A stretch of DNA of 64,000 bases from Qipengyuania huizhouensis (lineage in GTDB: Bacteria; Pseudomonadota; Alphaproteobacteria; Sphingomonadales; Sphingomonadaceae), in the NCBI RefSeq assembly GCF_019711635.1, contig NZ_JAIGNT010000001.1:124001-188000 (forward strand). The letters are read 5' to 3'. Positions within the stretch are counted from its first letter, which is position 1. The number at the start of each line of letters is the position of its first letter. The translations under genes were made by a program, and so were the position numbers. The notes under the pieces were generated by a model that made no database searches, was not told the DNA's origin, and saw nothing but the letters and a program-made list of their open reading frames with translations. Below, piece by piece: positions 52,492 to 60,404 of the stretch.

Positions 52492-54372
52492 ATGCATTTC
52501 GCAGGCAAGGTCTGGCGCTTGCTGGTCGGTATCAAGGACGGTTTCGTCCTCCTCTTCATGTTGCTCTTCTTCGGGCTGCTTTTCGCGATACTGACCGCCA
52601 GGCCAAGTCCGGCGCAAGTGCGCGAAGGGGCGTTGCTGCTGGAACTAGATGGCGTGATTGTCGAAGAACGCACGCCTATCGATCCACTGGCCGCATTGCT
52701 GGCGGGAAGCGCTCCGGTCGGTGAATATCAGGCTCGCGATCTGGTGCGTGCGCTGGATTCTGCAGCGAACGACGAGCGCATCACCGCCGTGGTTTTGGAC
52801 CTCGACCGCTTTCTCGGCGCAGGCCAGGTTCATCTGGCGCAGGTGGGTGAAGCGCTCGATCGTGTTCGGGCAGCCGAAAAGCCCGTGCTTGCCTATGCCA
52901 CGGCATATGCCGATGACGGCGTATTCCTTGCCTCCCATGCAAGTGAAGTCTGGGTCAATCCGCAAGGCGGCGCCTTCGTAGCCGGGCCGGGCGGCAACCG
53001 TCTCTACTATGCCGGTCTTCTCGAGAAGCTGAACGTCAACGCCCGGGTGTACAAGGTCGGCACTTACAAGAGCGCGGTAGAGCCTTACACGGAGACCGGC
53101 ATGTCCGCTCCCGCGCGCGAAAATGCGCAAGCCCTTTACGGTGCCCTGTGGGAAGAATGGCAGGCCAATGTCAAAAAGGCCCGGCCTGGTGCGGACCTCG
53201 CGCTGGTAAGCGGCGATCCCGCAGCCTGGGTCGAGGCGGCCGAGGGCGATCTCGCCACTGCGGCACTCAACGCCGGCCTTGTCGACAAGCTTGGTACACG
53301 TATCGAGTTCGGCGAACGCGTGGCCGAGGTCGTCGGCGAAGACGACTGGAGCGAGATGCCGGGTAGCTATCCGTCGACCACCCTGGCCGCCTGGCTGGAA
53401 GAGAACCCCTGGACGACCGAAGGACGCGAAATCGGCGTGGTCACAATCGCCGGCGAAATCGTCGACGGTGAGGCGGGTCCCGGTACCGCGGGTGGGACGC
53501 GCATTGCGACCTTGCTCGACGAAGCGCTCGATCGCGATTTCGCAGGGCTGGTCGTGCGCATCGACTCCCCAGGTGGTTCGGCACTGGCTAGTGAAGAAAT
53601 CCGCGACGCGATCCTGCGCCACAAGGCGAAAGACATTCCTGTCGCAGTGTCGATGGCCAATGTCGCGGCCAGCGGCGGCTATTGGGTTGCGACTCCCGCC
53701 GATCGAATCTTCGCCGAACCCGAAACGATCACGGGATCGATCGGAATTTTCGCCTTCATCCCGACTTTCGAAGAAGCGGCGAGCAGTCTCGGTGTGACCA
53801 GCGACGGAGTGAAGACAGGTCCGCTCTCCGGGCAACCGGATCTCATCGCCGGTTTTACTCCCGAGGTGGACCGCATTCTGCAAGCCTCGATCGAAGACGG
53901 ATATAATGATTTCCTGACCCGCGTCGGAGCGTCACGAAACATGACGCTCGATCAGGTTGACCGTGTCGGCCAAGGTCGTGTCTGGGATGGCGGTACGGCG
54001 CGACAACTACGCCTCGTCGACGAATATGGCGGAATGGAAGAGGCGCTTGCCTGGGTCGCTCGTCAGGCGGAACTCGGTGAAGAAGACTGGTCGCCGGTCT
54101 ATCTTGGCGATGATCGTGGCACCGCGGACACCATCCTGCGCCAATGGCTCATAGGCGAAGAGGAAGCAGGTGGACGTGACGTTTTCGCCATGGTGAGCAA
54201 CCAGCAGCGTGCCACTGTGGGGATGATCATTCTGGACGCACAGCGCCTGCTCGCTACCAGTGGAATTCAGGCCTATTGCCTCGTCTGTCCTTCTCCTAGC
54301 ATTGCACGAGCACAGGCCGAGCGCGGCTTCGACGGATTCCTGCGACAGGTGGGAGCGTTCCTCTCGGACTGA
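52492..54372 (+). CDS. sppA: Signal peptide peptidase SppA, 67-kDa type
   Basis: 626 aa, long form with two S49 halves. N-terminal membrane helix (FVLLFMLLFFGLLFAILT). First half supplies the general-base lysine (VYKVGTYKSAVEPYTETGMS), second half the nucleophilic serine (SMANVAASGGYWVATPAD) after RIDSPGGSALASEEIRDAI. It degrades cleaved signal peptides in the membrane. Lies just before tRNA-Val and the prophage. Confidence 0.95.
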   Translation: MHFAGKVWRLLVGIKDGFVLLFMLLFFGLLFAILTARPSPAQVREGALLLELDGVIVEERTPIDPLAALLAGSAPVGEYQARDLVRALDSAANDERITAVVLDLDRFLGAGQVHLAQVGEALDRVRAAEKPVLAYATAYADDGVFLASHASEVWVNPQGGAFVAGPGGNRLYYAGLLEKLNVNARVYKVGTYKSAVEPYTETGMSAPARENAQALYGALWEEWQANVKKARPGADLALVSGDPAAWVEAAEGDLATAALNAGLVDKLGTRIEFGERVAEVVGEDDWSEMPGSYPSTTLAAWLEENPWTTEGREIGVVTIAGEIVDGEAGPGTAGGTRIATLLDEALDRDFAGLVVRIDSPGGSALASEEIRDAILRHKAKDIPVAVSMANVAASGGYWVATPADRIFAEPETITGSIGIFAFIPTFEEAASSLGVTSDGVKTGPLSGQPDLIAGFTPEVDRILQASIEDGYNDFLTRVGASRNMTLDQVDRVGQGRVWDGGTARQLRLVDEYGGMEEALAWVARQAELGEEDWSPVYLGDDRGTADTILRQWLIGEEEAGGRDVFAMVSNQQRATVGMIILDAQRLLATSGIQAYCLVCPSPSIARAQAERGFDGFLRQVGAFLSD

Positions 54373-54443
54373 TACGCTTGCCATGCCGTGATTCGCCGCG
54401 TAAAGGCGCGCGCCTGCCCGGCGCTGGCGCGCCAATTCGGGGC

Positions 54444-54518
54444 GGGCGCGTAGCTCAGTGGTAGAGCACACCCTTCACACGGGTGGGGTCGCAAGTTCAA
54501 TCCTTGCCGCGCCCACCA
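54444..54518 (+). tRNA. tRNA-Val (anticodon CAC), prophage attachment site
   Basis: Acceptor GGGCGCG/CGCGCCC, D arm GCTC/GAGC, anticodon stem CACCC/GGGTG with loop TTCACAC (CAC), T arm GCAAG/CTTGC with loop TTCAATC. Discriminator A and CCA encoded. An integrase gene ends 126 bases downstream and faces it, so the 3' half is the likely attL. Confidence 0.95.
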
Positions 54519-54620
54519 TTTTTTCCCTTAAATCATAGGCTTTTGTAGCGCCTCGCCGCGAAGGTCAGTTTCGCTCGATGCGGAACATTGCAGGAAAATA
54601 CGGCTCGTTTCGGCTTCCGT

Positions 54621-54639
54621 CCGTACAATTCCCGTACAA
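54621..54639 (+). repeat. Direct repeat CCGTACAA (x2) by the integrase 3' end
   Basis: Two CCGTACAA copies with an 11-base period between tRNA-Val and the integrase stop. One helical turn apart, which is how arm-type integrase sites are often spaced. Functional role unproven. Confidence 0.4.
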
Positions 54640-54643
54640 GGGT

Positions 54644-55738
54644 TCACGCTGCGTTCCGCTCGATGAGGCTCAGGCCGGTGGCCTTTTCGGCCTCCTTAAG
54701 ACCGCGATAGAACGCCTCGTGGATCTTGCCCTGCGTGTCCTCTGCATGGGTGTAGGTCCGCTTCATCAGATTGGTGTCGCTCCACCCGCCCCATTCGCCG
54801 GCGGCCTTCTCGTCGAGCCTCTGGCGGACGTTCATCTCTTGGCCGAAGCCGTGACGGCCGGCGCTGTGGAATGGGATGAACTCGATGCCAGCTTTCTCGA
54901 TCGCCGATTCCCAAGCCTTGCGAGGTGCAGTGCGGTCGGCGTAGCCGAACAGGCGCAGGTTCTTCGGTTTCCTCTCCCACCCGCGCGGCCATAGCTTCGG
55001 CAGGTTGGCGAGCTCGACAACCAGCTCCTTCGGTATTCGTAGCCAGCGGTCGGGCTGGCCCTTCGCCCCGGGAACGCAGGCCTTGAAGTTCTGCAGGTCG
55101 AGATGCTTGCTAGGGTGCATCGCGGTCGCCTGCCCGATGCGGGCACCGGTCACGAACATGAACAGCGCAAGCGCGGCAACCTTGCGATCGGCGTGGGCGC
55201 GGAATTGGAGAAGCCATTCCCAGCTGCCGGGCGGATACTTTTTCCGGCCGGTGTTTCCGCGCGCTTTGTCCTGCGCGACCTTCTCCGACTTGCTGAAGCC
55301 CTTCACGCGGATGGGAGGACACTTGCCGAGATCGTGGGCATTGTTGATCACCGCCCTCACCGGGCTGACGACCTGCCGGGTCCATGTGGCGGTGCCTGCA
55401 TTGGGGTAGAGCTGTGCGCCGAGAGACCGAACGGTCTTCGGTGTGATCTGCGTGACCGGCGTTTCACCGATCTCGGCTACGATGGGAATGAGATAGGCTG
55501 CAGTCTTGGCATCTGCTTCGTAAAGCAGGATCGCCTCGGCGAAGGTCAGCGCGTGTTCGTCGCCGACAAGGAAACGACGGATCCGCCGCGCTTCTTCGTC
55601 CCTGCACCAGGCCCATGCGCCCGCTTCGTCAGATGTTCCAGTGCTCTGGCGGACATATTCCCCGATCGGTTGCCCCTGGTGGACGATGCGGCCGCGGGCC
55701 CAGAACGTGTTTCCGCGGCGGTAGATTTCGAGGGACAT
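54644..55738 (-). CDS. int: Tyrosine-family phage integrase
   Basis: 364 aa. N-terminal arm-binding domain (MSLEIYRRGNTFWARGRIVHQGQPI), SAM-like core-binding domain, then the catalytic domain with Arg200 (VTGARIGQATAM), His291 and Arg295 (HSAGRHGFGQEM) and Tyr329 (LMKRTYTHAED). It recombines phage and host sites at tRNA-Val. The upstream Xis-like frame overlaps its first 193 bases in a different phase. Transcribed towards the tRNA. Confidence 0.94.
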   Translation of the reverse strand: MSLEIYRRGNTFWARGRIVHQGQPIGEYVRQSTGTSDEAGAWAWCRDEEARRIRRFLVGDEHALTFAEAILLYEADAKTAAYLIPIVAEIGETPVTQITPKTVRSLGAQLYPNAGTATWTRQVVSPVRAVINNAHDLGKCPPIRVKGFSKSEKVAQDKARGNTGRKKYPPGSWEWLLQFRAHADRKVAALALFMFVTGARIGQATAMHPSKHLDLQNFKACVPGAKGQPDRWLRIPKELVVELANLPKLWPRGWERKPKNLRLFGYADRTAPRKAWESAIEKAGIEFIPFHSAGRHGFGQEMNVRQRLDEKAAGEWGGWSDTNLMKRTYTHAEDTQGKIHEAFYRGLKEAEKATGLSLIERNAA

Positions 55739-55938
55739 TGACGGGCATCCTCCATGATCTGCTCCAGCTGGGCGGGCGTGATCAGCATAGCGCGGCCGAT
55801 TTTGTGACAGGCGCCGAGCCGATTCGCTCGCTCTCGGAGAGTGCGTTCGGATACCTCGAATCCTCGCTCAGCCAAAATGGCGACCCAATTGGCGGGCGTT
55901 TGTCCCTGATCGATCGTGGCGCAGCCGGTGGTGTTCAT
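55546..55938 (-). CDS. Xis-like helix-turn-helix protein overlapping integrase
   Basis: 130 aa if translated to the stop. Residues about 12-67 (QTPANWVAILAERGFEVSERTLRERANRLGACHKIGRAMLITPAQLEQIMEDAR) form a winged or MerR-like HTH typical of excisionases. The following 63 residues are read out of phase through the integrase start and look like antisense-free shadow sequence (PSKSTAAETRSGPAAASS), so they may be unstructured or result from loss of an earlier stop. ATGA overlap with the methyltransferase gene upstream. Confidence 0.65.
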   Translation of the reverse strand: MNTTGCATIDQGQTPANWVAILAERGFEVSERTLRERANRLGACHKIGRAMLITPAQLEQIMEDARQCPSKSTAAETRSGPAAASSTRGNRSGNMSARALEHLTKRAHGPGAGTKKRGGSVVSLSATNTR

Positions 55939-57734
55939 GCGGCCACGCTCTCCTGACTTCGGCATTTGGTAGCGTTTGCCCGAACGAGCGCTTCGACCAA
56001 AGGCGGGCAGACGCTGTTGCCGCATTTGGCGACCTGCGCGGTCTTGGTGAATTTGCGACCCTCGGCGTCGTGCTCGATCACGTAATCGGGCGGGAAGCCT
56101 TGGGCGTTGAAGAGCTCGCGCGGCGTGAGCATGCGAAGGCCGATATCGACGATCACATATTCCTCGCCGGCGATGGTGACGGTTACCAGGCCGAAGCGGT
56201 CATTGACCGTGACGGTGCCCAGCGGGCCGTCGAGTGGGTGACCGTCGCTTTCGTTTCCGTAGTACTTGATGAGGAAGGCGCGAACTTCTGCCATGTGTGT
56301 GCCGCCTGCGCAGACTGTGTGCAGAGGTTCTTCGACCGAGACACCGCTTGATGCTGCATGGCTCTCTTCTCCGCCGCGCAGCTTGACCAAATTACTCGTG
56401 ACCAGCTGTTGCTGGCTTCCCTTAGTGGCCACCGTGGAAATCGGTGCATTGGCCGCTCGCCCCGGCAAGTTCTCGTTTCGCGGTCCGCCGTTCGCCTGCA
56501 TCATGTGGGCCACGGCAAGAGCGTGTTTGCATCCACCGGCGACCACAGTGCCGAGGGGCTTTTCCGCGTTGATAGCGCGTGGAGCCTGCCCCTCCCTTTC
56601 ACCATATCCGGTCTGCACCAGGTGGGCCGCGACGACGCCCAGCGGCGCACTACCGCCCGGTCGCTTGATGTAAGAGTTCGCTGTGACGGTCGCGAGCGGC
56701 TCCCCGGCATCATGGCCGATGGCCCCGTTACGAAACTTGGTGACGTGCGGGACGATCAACGCCTGCTCGCCTCTGTTTGCCCCGGTGACGGTGGGCAGCG
56801 GATCCTGCAGGTCCGTACCGCGCGCCGGATTGCCGTGATGGGTGAGTGGTGCGACGAAGGGCGTCACCAGAGCCTGCTCGCCACCCTTGGCCGTCGTGAT
56901 CGTGCGCAGCGGCTCATCGCCGGGATAGAAGCGGTCTCCTGCCCAGTTCGTATCGCAAATCGGCACGATAAAAGGCGACGGGTTGTTCAGGACGAACTTG
57001 ACGATGCCGTGTGCGATGCGGCGCAACGTCTTCTCGGCCAGCGGCTTCTTGCGCTCGAAGATCGATGGACAAGGAATCGACCAGTCGATGATTTCCGCCG
57101 CGGTGCGCCACGGTTTGAGCTTCCCGGCGTTCACGCCCTCGCTATCCGGAGCGCCATGCGTAGGCTTCGGCCAAACGATCGGCTCACCATCGCGCCGGGC
57201 GATCATGAAGAAGCGCTTGCGAATCGTGGGCGCGCCGTAGTCGCAGGCACGGAGCTCGCGGAACTGAAGTTTGTAACCGGCCTTGCGCAGTTCGCGACAC
57301 CACTTCTCGAATGTCTCGCCCCGCCGCTCCTTGATTGGTTTCCCCTCTTCGCAGAGCGGCCCCCATGTACGGAATTCCTCGACGTTCTCGAGGAGGATTA
57401 GGTTCGGCTTCACACGTTGCGCCCAGAGGACGACAACCCATGCGAGGTCACGGATCGACTTCTCTCGCGGCTTTCCGCCTTTCGCCTTGCTGAAGTGCTT
57501 ACAATCGGGAGAGAACCAAGCGAGGTCGACGGGCTCGCCGCCCGTGACTTCGCGGGGATCGACCTGCCAGATGTTGTTCCGGATATGCTTGGTGCCCGGG
57601 TGGTTGGCCTCGTGCATCCGGATCGCTGCTTCATCATGATTGATGGCGATATCCACGGCACGGCCGATAGCTGCTTCGATGCCGGTGCTGGCACCGCCGC
57701 CCCCAGCGAAGTTGTCGACGATCAGGCCGTTCAC
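55935..57734 (-). CDS. Phage cytosine-5 DNA methyltransferase
   Basis: 599 aa. Motif I LIVDNFAGGGGASTGIEAA, motif IV DLAWFSPDCKHFSKAKGGKP with catalytic Cys (SPDC rather than the usual PPCQ), motif VI LILLENVEEF, motif VIII YGAPTIRKRFFMIARR, long variable target-recognition region with internal repeats (TVAGANRGEQALIVPHV-like units), motif X CGNSVCPPLVEALVRAN. GTG start (57734) overlaps the stop of the preceding small gene (GTGA). Probably protects phage DNA from host restriction or regulates transcription. No cognate restriction enzyme is adjacent. Confidence 0.92.
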   Translation of the reverse strand: MNGLIVDNFAGGGGASTGIEAAIGRAVDIAINHDEAAIRMHEANHPGTKHIRNNIWQVDPREVTGGEPVDLAWFSPDCKHFSKAKGGKPREKSIRDLAWVVVLWAQRVKPNLILLENVEEFRTWGPLCEEGKPIKERRGETFEKWCRELRKAGYKLQFRELRACDYGAPTIRKRFFMIARRDGEPIVWPKPTHGAPDSEGVNAGKLKPWRTAAEIIDWSIPCPSIFERKKPLAEKTLRRIAHGIVKFVLNNPSPFIVPICDTNWAGDRFYPGDEPLRTITTAKGGEQALVTPFVAPLTHHGNPARGTDLQDPLPTVTGANRGEQALIVPHVTKFRNGAIGHDAGEPLATVTANSYIKRPGGSAPLGVVAAHLVQTGYGEREGQAPRAINAEKPLGTVVAGGCKHALAVAHMMQANGGPRNENLPGRAANAPISTVATKGSQQQLVTSNLVKLRGGEESHAASSGVSVEEPLHTVCAGGTHMAEVRAFLIKYYGNESDGHPLDGPLGTVTVNDRFGLVTVTIAGEEYVIVDIGLRMLTPRELFNAQGFPPDYVIEHDAEGRKFTKTAQVAKCGNSVCPPLVEALVRANATKCRSQESVAA

Positions 57735-57937
57735 GGCGTCATCACTGCGAAGAGGAAGAACAGGCCGAAGAAGCCGAGCATGATGATAGTGCCCTGCGCA
57801 AACGCCCATGCGAGCCGGCGCTGCGGATTTGGGGCATACTCCATCGGGAGAATCTTGCCGTGCTTCCTGAGGCGCAAGCTGGGGTCGCTATAGGGCTTCG
57901 GGTGCAGCCAGCTGTCGGGGCGGGAATGGTGCGTCAT
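57731..57937 (-). CDS. Small membrane protein
   Basis: 68 aa. Hydrophilic N-terminus (MTHHSRPDSWLHPKPYSDPSLRLRKHGKI) and one C-terminal hydrophobic helix (FAQGTIIMLGFFGLFFLFAVM). Four-base overlaps with genes on both sides support translation. Function unknown; small phage membrane proteins often mediate exclusion or lysis timing. Confidence 0.7.
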   Translation of the reverse strand: MTHHSRPDSWLHPKPYSDPSLRLRKHGKILPMEYAPNPQRRLAWAFAQGTIIMLGFFGLFFLFAVMTP

Positions 57938-58380
57938 GCCGCTTCCTTCTCTTGCTCTTCGATGGGGAATTCGGAGGGGCAGCCGAGGTAGATCGCGAGG
58001 CTGTCGAGAGCGTGGTGGCGCAAGGACAGGTCCAAGGTGCGGCGGTCCTCCCAGCCAATATCTTCGGCGGCCGCGCGGGCCTTGCCGCCGGCAGCGTCAC
58101 GGGCGCGGGTGAGTTCGGCCTGCCAGACTTTGCGCTTCGGGCCTTGCTCGAGCAGGATGTAGCGCGCGTAGACGTCGGTCAGCTTGCGCTCTTCCTGCCA
58201 GTATCCGAGCAGAGCATCGCAATCGGCAGGTCGCGCTCCGGCGGTGAGCGCGATCGACAGCCAGCAGCGCAGCAGCTTCTCGCCCTCGGCCCGATCGAAC
58301 CGGCGGTCAGCGACAGCCGCATCGACCGAAGCCTTGCGCCGGCGGTATTCGTCGGCAGCGAGACGGGCCAGCGCGCTCAC
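57934..58380 (-). CDS. Phage protein of unknown function
   Basis: 148 aa from GTG at 58380, which overlaps the stop of the preceding gene (GTGA). Mostly helical and charged: ADEYRRRKASVDAAVADRRFDRAEGEKLLRCWLSIALTAGARP, LLGYWQEERKLTDVYARYILLEQGPKRKVWQAEL. No family recognised. A longer frame to 58449 exists but conflicts with the upstream gene. Confidence 0.65.
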   Translation of the reverse strand: MSALARLAADEYRRRKASVDAAVADRRFDRAEGEKLLRCWLSIALTAGARPADCDALLGYWQEERKLTDVYARYILLEQGPKRKVWQAELTRARDAAGGKARAAAEDIGWEDRRTLDLSLRHHALDSLAIYLGCPSEFPIEEQEKEAA

Positions 58381-58634
58381 TTCGCCCTCGCCTTCCTGCG
58401 CTTCGATTTGGTCTGACCTGCTTCGAAAGCTTGCTTCTCGGTTTTGCAAAGCTGGCCGGGCTCGAGCGTGCGGTTGCCGCTGGCGTCTCGACTTGCGGCA
58501 TGGTGCGGGCGTGCGTCGACGCGGACCAGGCAGCTGCCGTCGTCATTGCGGCGGAGCACGGTGCAGGGCTGGCATGTGCCTGCGATGAAGCCTTTCGAAC
58601 CGGTGAAGGGAAACGGGACGGGTGTCTGAAGCAT
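58377..58634 (-). CDS. Small phage protein, first gene of the leftward operon
   Basis: 85 aa: MLQTPVPFPFTGSKGFIAGTCQPCTVLRRNDDGSCLVRVD, then a basic tail ending TKSKRRKARAK. Two cysteines (CQPC) near residue 20 could bind metal. The ATG at 58634 has GGAGA seven bases upstream. The alternative GTG at 58661 overlaps the promoter -10. Directly controlled by operator O1. Confidence 0.7.
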   Translation of the reverse strand: MLQTPVPFPFTGSKGFIAGTCQPCTVLRRNDDGSCLVRVDARPHHAASRDASGNRTLEPGQLCKTEKQAFEAGQTKSKRRKARAK

Positions 58635-58659
58635 GGGATTCTCCGTTGCAATACCCCGC

Positions 58660-58688
58660 ACCTAAATGCGGGATATATCCCGTGTCAA
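58660..58688 (-). promoter_or_regulatory. Leftward phage promoter with operator O1
   Basis: Minus strand: perfect -35 TTGACA (58688-58683), spacer, weak -10 TTAGGT (58665-58660). The spacer contains the palindrome CGGGATATATCCCG (58669-58682). A repressor there would block RNA polymerase. Confidence 0.7.
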
Positions 58689-58696
58689 CAGATTTT

Positions 58697-58712
58697 GCGG
58701 GATTTGTCCCGC
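58697..58712 (+). promoter_or_regulatory. Operator O2, before the exonuclease-BRCT gene
   Basis: GCGGGATTTGTCCCGC, six-base arms matching the phage operator consensus, 29 bases from O1 centre to centre and 36 bases before the ATG of the exonuclease gene. Confidence 0.7.
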
Positions 58713-58747
58713 TCGCCCCGTGGGTGTCCCGTGGTTACGTTCTTCTA

Positions 58748-59587
58748 ATGAGCAAATTCGTGTCCATAGATGTTGAAACCGCCAACAGCTTCATGGGAAG
58801 CATCTGTCAGATTGGCGCCGTACGGTTTTCGCAGGGCCGACCGACCGAAGAGAAAATGTGGCTGGTCGATCCCAAAACCGACTTCGATGAGATTAATATT
58901 TCGATCCACGGTATCGATGAAGAGAGGGTCCGTGGGTGCCCGGCCATTCCAGTTGCCCTTGGAGAGCTTCGAGAGTTCATCGAGGACGATGTGGCCGTTT
59001 GCCACACCCACTTCGACCGCGTCGCGATCGCTCAGGCTTGCGAGGGCCATCAACTGGCGGCCTTCCAATGCCGATGGCTGGACAGCGCCCGAGTTGCCAG
59101 GCGCACTTGGACGGAAGTGGCGAGAAGGGGATATGGTCTCGCCGCCCTTGCCGCGCGGCACGGTATTGAGTTCAGGCACCATGACGCACTGGAGGATGCT
59201 CGGGCAGCAGGTCTAATTCTTCACTTGGCTCTCGCAGAGAGCTCCCTGTCGATTGAAGACTGGCTCGACCAGGTCGAAAGATCGATAACTCCAGCTGGAA
59301 CGGTTACGCGAACTGGAGAAGGCGACGGTCCACTTCTGGGCGAGTGCATCGTTTTCACAGGTGCCCTGGCGATGCCACGGGCGCAGGCTGCTGATAGAGC
59401 CGCGTCTCTGGGGGCGGATGTTGGCTCTACGGTCAGCAAAAAGACCACAATCGTGGTCGTAGGCGATCAAGATCTAGATAAACTTGCTGGTCACTCGAAG
59501 AGTAGCAAGCACCGCAAGGCCGAAAAAATGATTGTCGACGGTCACCCTATCCGGATCCTCGCAGAGTGCGATTTCAACGCGTTTTAG
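58748..59587 (+). CDS. DEDDh exonuclease fused to a BRCT domain
   Basis: 279 aa. Residues 1-165 are a DnaQ-like 3'-5' exonuclease: FVSIDVETAN (Asp-Glu), HTHFDRVAIAQA (Asp), FRHHDALEDARAAGLIL (His and Asp) - all DEDDh residues present. Residues about 195-279 are a BRCT domain (GECIVFTGALAMPRAQAADRAASLGADVGSTVSKKTTIVVVGDQDLDKLAGHSKSSKHRKAEKM), as in NAD-dependent ligase or DNA polymerase epsilon-like proteins. The ATG at 58748 is used; the frame upstream runs through operators. The stop interlocks with the stop of the convergent repressor gene. Confidence 0.88.
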   Translation: MSKFVSIDVETANSFMGSICQIGAVRFSQGRPTEEKMWLVDPKTDFDEINISIHGIDEERVRGCPAIPVALGELREFIEDDVAVCHTHFDRVAIAQACEGHQLAAFQCRWLDSARVARRTWTEVARRGYGLAALAARHGIEFRHHDALEDARAAGLILHLALAESSLSIEDWLDQVERSITPAGTVTRTGEGDGPLLGECIVFTGALAMPRAQAADRAASLGADVGSTVSKKTTIVVVGDQDLDKLAGHSKSSKHRKAEKMIVDGHPIRILAECDFNAF

Positions 59588-60315
59588 CCGAAGAGCAGAT
59601 CCGTCTGCTGCAAGATACGATGGACTCTCGCGATCCGGCTTTTGGGCACGGTGAAGGTGAGCGCGGGATTGAACTGCTCGAGGACCAGTTCACGCGCATT
59701 CTGCCGCACGAGGCGTTTCACAAGCACGCTGACGACCTCATCGCTGTCGCCGGCATTGAGTTGAACTAATACATAGTCTCCCGGCCCGGCCGGACGGCGA
59801 GGATCGACAATTCCAACTTCGCCTGGTTCAAAGCGCGGCTGCATGCTCTCGCCGTGGAAATATACCGCGTAGAGATCTCGGGCTCCACGTAGTGCTGGAG
59901 GGCGGGCTATCATCCGCACATGGTAGTCTTCATCGAAGCTAGAGCGCTCGATTTGGACCATTTTCCCGCTCTCGTCACAGACTTCCAGATCCGCACAGTC
60001 GCCAGTGCCTACAAGCGGAATGCCTGGCTCACTACGACTGGTAGTGAGATCGATCGGCCTCTCCGACAAGCCGACTTCGCTCCTGACCTGCTCCGAATCT
60101 TTGCTGTAGCCGAGCAAGTAATCTGTCGTCGTCCCCAGAACTTGCGCCATCCGCGCAAGATTATCTGCTGTCGGCAAATGACCCCGGCGCTTGATGTCGC
60201 GGATCAGATCAGGCTTGCCCGTGACATCGATCGAAAGCTGTCGCTCGCTGAGGTCGAACTTTTTCCTCAGTTCCGTAATCCGGTCGAGAAGCGAGGTTTC
60301 CTGCGGGTTTGCCAT
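59584..60315 (-). CDS. S24-type phage repressor (CI-like)
   Basis: 243 aa. N-terminal HTH (residues about 10-70: LLDRITELRKKFDLSERQLSIDVTGKPDLIRDIKRRGHLPTADNLARMAQVLG) and C-terminal LexA/CI peptidase domain with Ser in YFHGESMQPRFEPGEVGIVDP and Lys in VVSVLVKRLVRQ. RecA-stimulated self-cleavage would induce the phage. ATG at 60315; operator O3 lies just upstream, showing autoregulation. The open frame continues to 60414 through the operators but is not coding. Confidence 0.93.
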   Translation of the reverse strand: MANPQETSLLDRITELRKKFDLSERQLSIDVTGKPDLIRDIKRRGHLPTADNLARMAQVLGTTTDYLLGYSKDSEQVRSEVGLSERPIDLTTSRSEPGIPLVGTGDCADLEVCDESGKMVQIERSSFDEDYHVRMIARPPALRGARDLYAVYFHGESMQPRFEPGEVGIVDPRRPAGPGDYVLVQLNAGDSDEVVSVLVKRLVRQNARELVLEQFNPALTFTVPKSRIARVHRILQQTDLLFG

Positions 60316-60316
60316 A

Positions 60317-60335
60317 GCACGGGAAGTATCCCGCA
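60317..60335 (-). promoter_or_regulatory. Operator O3, next to the repressor start
   Basis: CACGGGAAGTATCCCGCA (60318-60335); arms CGGGA/TCCCG match the phage consensus with one weaker half. It begins three bases upstream of the repressor ATG, so binding would block the repressor's own transcription or translation start. Confidence 0.6.
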
Positions 60336-60353
60336 AAAGCGTTAGGATTGGTA

Positions 60354-60397
60354 GCGGGATAAACCCCGTTGACATGTGCGGGATATGTCCCGCATAT
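60354..60397 (+). promoter_or_regulatory. Rightward phage promoter with operators O4 and O5
   Basis: -35 TTGACA at 60369-60374, 17-base spacer, -10-like GCATAT at 60392-60397. O5 TGCGGGATATGTCCCGCA (60377-60394) fills the spacer with perfect eight-base arms apart from the centre; O4 GCGGGATAAACCCCG (60354-60368) lies directly upstream of the -35. Same layout as the leftward promoter. Confidence 0.72.
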
Positions 60398-60404
60398 GGA
60401 GCGA

